Shown: positions 58,778 to 62,070 of the stretch, piece by piece
Position numbering within the stretch: the first letter of the stretch is position 1
Layout of the letters: each line of letters begins with the position of its first letter
Origin: Treponema sp.
GTDB taxonomy: Bacteria; Spirochaetota; Spirochaetia; Treponematales; Treponemataceae
Length of the DNA: 62,070 nt
Assembly: GCA_017484285.1 (NCBI GenBank)
Contig: JAFUTH010000023.1
Location: 1 to 62,070, forward strand
Direction of reading: 5' to 3'
Made by a program: the position numbers and the translations under genes
The notes under the pieces: generated by a model
Seen by the model: the letters and a program-made list of their open reading frames with translations, nothing else
The model's database searches: none
Told to the model about the DNA's origin: nothing

Positions 58778-59349
58778 TTTTTTACTATCGGAAGCGTGAT
58801 TTCAGTCTCCCCCGCTGTCAGCCGTAATTCGTTCATGTGGAATGACTCCCCCGAAGTGATTTCAATTTTTTCGCGCAGGCTTTTTTCGATGAATTGCGCC
58901 ACATTCTTTGTGAAGAAATCAAAATCGGTCGCTTTTACGGTACAGCGGATTTTTGAGAGCGATTCTGAATCGGAATTCGTACCGTCAAAGATGAAAAAGA
59001 AGTTTCCGTGGTATTCTTCTTCGCTTCCCATCAGAAGGTATTCCGTTTTTCCGTCATCAAGCGTTCCGTGCTCGGTTTCGCACAGCTCGCCCGCCTGTTT
59101 CACGAACGAATCCCAAGATTCTTTATTTTCTGCGGTCAAGCCGATTTCAAAATCGCCGTCTTTGTGGAAATCGTTGTCGGGCAAAAGCAAGATTTTCACG
59201 CCGCTTTCGATTTGATAGCCGTTAACGCGCTCGTTCGTTTGGTCAGTGACGGTCAATTCTTTGTATGGCACGCCGTTTTCTGCGCAGATTTGTAAAAGGT
59301 GGGAGACGGTTTCGCTTTTTAAGAAAAGGCTGACGCAATACAGAATCAT
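58774..59349 (-). CDS. Hypothetical protein, 191 aa
   Basis: Overlaps the ABC ATPase start by 4 nt and begins 6 nt after rnz, so it sits firmly in this operon. Mixed alpha/beta soluble protein; C-terminal S-F-H-M-N-E-L-R-L-T-A-G-E-T-E-I near residues 169-184. No signal peptide or catalytic motif. It might be a regulatory partner of the transporter, from position only. Confidence 0.75.
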   Translation of the reverse strand: MILYCVSLFLKSETVSHLLQICAENGVPYKELTVTDQTNERVNGYQIESGVKILLLPDNDFHKDGDFEIGLTAENKESWDSFVKQAGELCETEHGTLDDGKTEYLLMGSEEEYHGNFFFIFDGTNSDSESLSKIRCTVKATDFDFFTKNVAQFIEKSLREKIEITSGESFHMNELRLTAGETEITLPIVKK

Positions 59350-59355
59350 GGAAAC

Positions 59356-60282
59356 TCAGTCTACATACGGAATGTCAAAAATCATGCGGTCGCGGGTGAG
59401 TTCTGCCTTCGGGTAGACTTCCTGCGCCTGTTTTAAGAGCGTGTCTAGCTCGCGGTCGGTGTAGCGAGGCGAATAGTGAATCATCGCCATGCGGAGGGCG
59501 GCGGCGTCTCGCGCGATTGTAGCGGCTTGGCGGGCGGTCATGTGCTTTTTCTCTTTGGCTTGGTCGGCACAGTCATCGGCGAACATGCCCTCGCAAATCA
59601 AAAGATTGCTCCCTGCAACTTCCTTTGCGATGCTCGGTAAATACTGCGTATCAGTGACGAAGGAGAATTTTCGCCCGCTCCGCTTTGCGCCCATCACATC
59701 GCTTGGGTGGATTATGTTCCCTGATTCGGTGGTGACATCTTCGCCTTTTTGCAATTTTCCCCACAGCGGGCCGCGCGGGATTCCCAATCGTTCTGCCGTT
59801 TCGGGATTGAACTCGCCCGGGCGGTCGCTTTCTTCGAGCGTGTAGCCGACGCAGGTTTTTGTGTGCGAGAGCGGAAAGGCACGGATTTTAAAGTCTTTGC
59901 CTTCGTGAACTGTGCATGGCGCGGTAATTTCTTTTATGATAATGGGATAGTTGATGTACATGTCGAGGACGCTTCGGCTCGTCTCCACATATTCCTTAAC
60001 TTTGGGCGGTCCGTAGATGTACAGCGGTTCGGTGCGGTCAACTTGGGCTGAGAGCATGAGGATTCCGGGCAAGCCCGTCACATGGTCGGCGTGCGTGTGC
60101 GAGATAAAAATCGCGTCGATTTTCTTCCATTTGAGGTTGAGCCGTTTGAGCGATACCTGAGTGCCTTCGCCGCAGTCAAAAAGGAACAAATCTCCGTCAC
60201 GGCGGAGCAACACGGAAGTAAGATGGCGGTACGGAAGCGGCATCATGCCGCCACAGCCAAGAACGAACGCTTCAAGATTCAT
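59356..60282 (-). CDS. rnz: Ribonuclease Z
   Basis: Endonuclease maturing tRNA 3' ends, needed because the tRNAs here lack CCA. 308 aa, the short form. Zinc motif H-T-H-A-D-H near residues 62-67, later ligands in S-H-T (about 138), T-D (about 211) and H-Y-S-P-R-Y near 268-273. F-D-C-G-E-G-T-Q near 34-41 is typical. No Shine-Dalgarno; TAAAAT ends 6 nt before the ATG, so it may be leaderless. Confidence 0.95.
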   Translation of the reverse strand: MNLEAFVLGCGGMMPLPYRHLTSVLLRRDGDLFLFDCGEGTQVSLKRLNLKWKKIDAIFISHTHADHVTGLPGILMLSAQVDRTEPLYIYGPPKVKEYVETSRSVLDMYINYPIIIKEITAPCTVHEGKDFKIRAFPLSHTKTCVGYTLEESDRPGEFNPETAERLGIPRGPLWGKLQKGEDVTTESGNIIHPSDVMGAKRSGRKFSFVTDTQYLPSIAKEVAGSNLLICEGMFADDCADQAKEKKHMTARQAATIARDAAALRMAMIHYSPRYTDRELDTLLKQAQEVYPKAELTRDRMIFDIPYVD

Positions 60283-60330
60283 GCGGCTATTTTAGCGGAT
60301 TTTTGGGGATTTGGGAATATCGGCTAAATT

Positions 60331-61431
60331 TCAAATCCTCACCGTGAACGCACTCCCCTTGCCTTCCGCGCTTTCCACGCTGATGCTCGCCCCCGTGATG
60401 TCGCACACGCGCTTTACGAGGGCAAGCCCCAGCCCGTTGCCTTTGGTGGCGTGGCTCGTGTCGCCCTGATAGAATTTCTCGAAGATGTGCTTTTGCGTTT
60501 CCGCGCTCATGCCACAACCAGTGTCAGCTACGCGCACTGTCGTGCCGTTTTCGCTTTGTGAAAGCGAGACCGTGACCGTACCACCTGTGAGTGTGAATTT
60601 GAAGGCATTTGAAAACAGGTTGTGCCACACGAGCGAGAGCAATTCTGGGTCTGACTGCACGAAAACATCGTCGTCAATTTCGGCATTCAGCTCAATCTGC
60701 CGCTCTTCCCAAATCGACTCGAATTCAAGCAGGCACTCGGCAAGCTGCTCGCTCAGGTTGAAACGCGTTTTTTGCGGGAAAATCTGCTGGTTCTCCAGTT
60801 TGTTGAGCTTCAAGATGTTCGTGATGAGCGATGTGAGATGTCGGCTCGCCTGTGTAATCGAAAGCGCGTACTCAATCCGCTTTTCGTCGTCAAGGTTCGG
60901 GTCTTGCAGAATCGTGGCGTAGTTCTGAATGACGGCAAGCGGTGTTTTGAGTTCGTGGCTTACATTGCTGATAAAATCTGTGCGGAGCGTCTCCACGCCC
61001 GAAAGTTCCTCCGCCATCGAGTTGATGTTCTCGATAATCACGTCGAATTCGTTTCCGAGCCTGAGACCGTTGCGCTTCGGTATGCGGACAGAAAAATCCC
61101 CCGCGGAAATGCGGTCGGTGGCTTCAAGAATGTGCTTGATTGGCCGCTCGATTTTGATTTTCCGGCTGATTCTGATGATGAGCGTGAGGAACAGTGCCAT
61201 CACGAACACGTTGATGAACGTAAGCCGCGCCCGCAAAGTAATCGTTTCTACGGGAATGTCGGCATCGGCATTTGAAAGGAAGACCATGATGCTCGCCGTG
61301 GTGACGAAACAGACCGCCAAAAAGATGAGCACATAGTCGAGGAAAGAAAAGACCGTGTATTTAACGCGGCTGTCGCGTTGCTTGTCGCGCTTGTCGCCTG
61401 CCGTGCGATTATCTGATGCAGTTTTAGCCAT
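60331..61431 (-). CDS. Membrane sensor histidine kinase
   Basis: 366 aa from ATG 61431; a longer in-frame start at 61458 adds nine unlikely residues. Two transmembrane helices (about 28-50 and 67-87) enclose only ~20 external residues, so it probably senses the membrane or a partner. HAMP (about 88-145), then HisKA with S-N-V-S-H-E-L-K-T-P near 159-168, then HATPase with N-box, D-T-G-C-G-M and G-N-G-L-G-L-A-L boxes. No response regulator gene lies in the window. TGCTATCAT (extended -10) ends 6 nt before the ATG, so the mRNA is probably leaderless. Confidence 0.93.
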   Translation of the reverse strand: MAKTASDNRTAGDKRDKQRDSRVKYTVFSFLDYVLIFLAVCFVTTASIMVFLSNADADIPVETITLRARLTFINVFVMALFLTLIIRISRKIKIERPIKHILEATDRISAGDFSVRIPKRNGLRLGNEFDVIIENINSMAEELSGVETLRTDFISNVSHELKTPLAVIQNYATILQDPNLDDEKRIEYALSITQASRHLTSLITNILKLNKLENQQIFPQKTRFNLSEQLAECLLEFESIWEERQIELNAEIDDDVFVQSDPELLSLVWHNLFSNAFKFTLTGGTVTVSLSQSENGTTVRVADTGCGMSAETQKHIFEKFYQGDTSHATKGNGLGLALVKRVCDITGASISVESAEGKGSAFTVRI

Positions 61432-61437
61432 AGTGAA

Positions 61438-61446
61438 ATGATAGCA
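61438..61446 (-). promoter_or_regulatory. Extended -10 promoter of the histidine kinase
   Basis: The minus strand reads TGCTATCAT; the -10 hexamer (61443-61438) is 6 nt from the ATG. No -35 is seen. Confidence 0.5.
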
Positions 61447-61549
61447 CGGATTCGGCAAATTCCGCTATATATTCTCTATGAACAGGCGAATCAAAAATTT
61501 CCTCGCCACGTTTCTTTATTTTTTCTTGATTTTGCGTTATACTACGTTT

Positions 61550-61654
61550 ATGCACAGTAGTAGTTGCACACAACCGCTTGACATACTTTCGCGCATCGTG
61601 CCAAAATTCACAGCTCACAGCTCACAGCTCACAGCTCACAGCTCACAGCTCTAG
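61550..61654 (+). CDS. Possible 34 aa leader peptide ending in heptamer repeats
   Basis: TATACT at 61538-61543 ends 6 nt before this ATG, the same spacing as other candidate leaderless genes here. The frame (M-H-S-S-S-C-T-Q-P-L-D-I-L) passes through the TCACAGC repeats and stops at TAG 61652. With one more repeat copy the frame would stay open to a TGA overlapping the start of the lipoprotein gene at 61809. The gap 61459-61808 holds no other gene I can support. Confidence 0.3.
   Translation: MHSSSCTQPLDILSRIVPKFTAHSSQLTAHSSQL
61608..61651. repeat. Six tandem TCACAGC heptamers
   Basis: Six perfect 7-nt copies (61608-61649) plus two bases. Perfect identity suggests recent slippage. Confidence 0.95.
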
Positions 61655-61665
61655 GCGACATCTCT

Positions 61666-61779
61666 GCCCGCACCACTTTCGCGGGCTATTCGCGTTTCCC
61701 TTTCACCACATTTTTCTCTCGTAAACAGACAGCCCTGCCTGTATCCGCGCATAGTGCGGATGCGGAGGGGCTTTGTTGT
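61666..61779 (+). promoter_or_regulatory. Structured leader before the BIG2-type lipoprotein
   Basis: GCCCGC (61666-61671) pairs with GCGGGC (61681-61686). ATCCGC (61743-61748) pairs with GCGGAT (61756-61761) inside a weaker GCCCT/AGGGGC stem followed by TTTGTTGTTTT. The second looks like a terminator or attenuator 30 nt before the lipoprotein ATG. Confidence 0.45.
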
Positions 61780-61808
61780 TTTAAATCCATTTTTAAGGAG
61801 GCAGTCTT

Positions 61809-62070
61809 ATGAAAAGACTCTTCGCACTTGCCGCGCTCATACTGGCGGCATTCACCTTTAGCCTTGTCTCGTGCAAGACCGAGACCGACGATGACCCGCC
61901 GACACAGCGTGCGACCAACACGGTGACCATCTCGCCAAAGACGGAGGACGGAACGGAAATCACGAGCGTACGCGCGACAGCGAGCGCGGATGCAAGCATC
62001 GCGACCGTTGCGGCGGCAGAGGACGGCACGGTAACGATTACGGGCGTTTCTGAGGGAACGGTCACCGTCA
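61809..62070 (+). CDS. BIG2-type (Ig-like) lipoprotein, 5' part
   Basis: Runs off the window end, so only ~87 codons are seen. AAGGAGG lies 8 nt before the ATG. Signal peptide M-K-R-L-F-A-L-A-A-L-I with lipobox L-V-S-C (Cys near residue 22), then an acidic linker (T-E-T-D-D-D-P-P) and an Ig-like BIG2-type start: T-V-T-I-S-P-K, then G-T-V-T-I-T-G-V-S-E-G-T-V-T-V. Probably a surface or periplasmic lipoprotein with tandem Ig-like domains. Expression may depend on the structured leader and heptamer repeats upstream. Confidence 0.8.
   Translation, partial: MKRLFALAALILAAFTFSLVSCKTETDDDPPTQRATNTVTISPKTEDGTEITSVRATASADASIATVAAAEDGTVTITGVSEGTVTV

Overview
The window reads as a chromosomal segment of a spirochaete, most likely a host-associated Treponema. 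Reasons: the gene blocks dnaG-rpoD, rnpB, mreBCD-pbp2-rodA and rpsB-tsf-frr-uppS-cdsA-dxr-rseP, short spirochaete-type lipoboxes, a fused radical SAM-DUF2344 protein, FliG paralogues, and Ig-like (BIG2-type) lipoproteins. Assignment is by family recognition only; no search was run.

Layout. 1-2.8 kb: three-copy hairpin repeat, a hypothetical gene, tRNA-Gly and tRNA-Phe, and cca (minus strand). 2.8-9.4 kb: aroH, tRNA-Thr and tRNA-Tyr, an MBL hydrolase, mltG, dnaG, rpoD. 9.5-17.5 kb: zinc-ribbon coiled-coil protein, RNase P RNA, TPR protein, mreB-mreC-mreD-PBP2-rodA (rod shape). 17.6-23.9 kb: radical SAM fusion, ABC-F ATPase, DEAD-box helicase. 24.5-26.8 kb (minus): an unusual operon derived from flagellar motor parts, namely a FliM-N-terminus-like product, two FliG-like proteins without the FliG N-terminal domain, and a soluble protein that looks like the cytoplasmic part of MotA with its membrane helices removed. 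26.9-31.9 kb: accessory DNA with a possible GNAT toxin-antitoxin pair, a run of proteins sharing a CxxC...(F/Y)CSxxC zinc finger, several apparent single-base frameshifts, a DUF4469-like fragment and a PBECR-like nuclease domain. 31.9-37.8 kb: rRNA methyltransferase, rpmE, rnc, acpP, rpmF, coaD, a lipoprotein, a HEAT-like protein, maf. 37.9-46.0 kb: rpsB to rseP, then a beta-propeller protein. 46-54.8 kb: ankyrin protein, rsmD, TPR proteins, rlmN, HMA-like protein, 2-hydroxyacid dehydrogenase, leuC-leuD, CPBP protease. 54.9-61.4 kb (minus): Gld-like ABC system, rnz, histidine kinase. The window ends inside a BIG2-type lipoprotein gene preceded by heptanucleotide repeats.

How genes fit together. 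All four tRNA genes lack an encoded CCA, and the window also holds rnpB, rnz and cca, so a large part of tRNA end-processing is present. mreBCD-PBP2-rodA, mltG and uppS serve cell-wall growth. cdsA, acpP and coaD serve lipid and CoA metabolism.

The most interesting observations are the soluble motor-derived operon (24.5-26.8 kb), the zinc-finger island beside it, a set of genes whose -10 box lies only 6-8 nt before the start codon (candidate leaderless mRNAs: rnc, cca, the 35.6 kb lipoprotein, the ankyrin gene, the histidine kinase and rnz), a dispersed repeat inserted in frame in an ABC ATPase, and heptamer repeats at the 5' ends of two secreted-protein loci that could drive phase variation.
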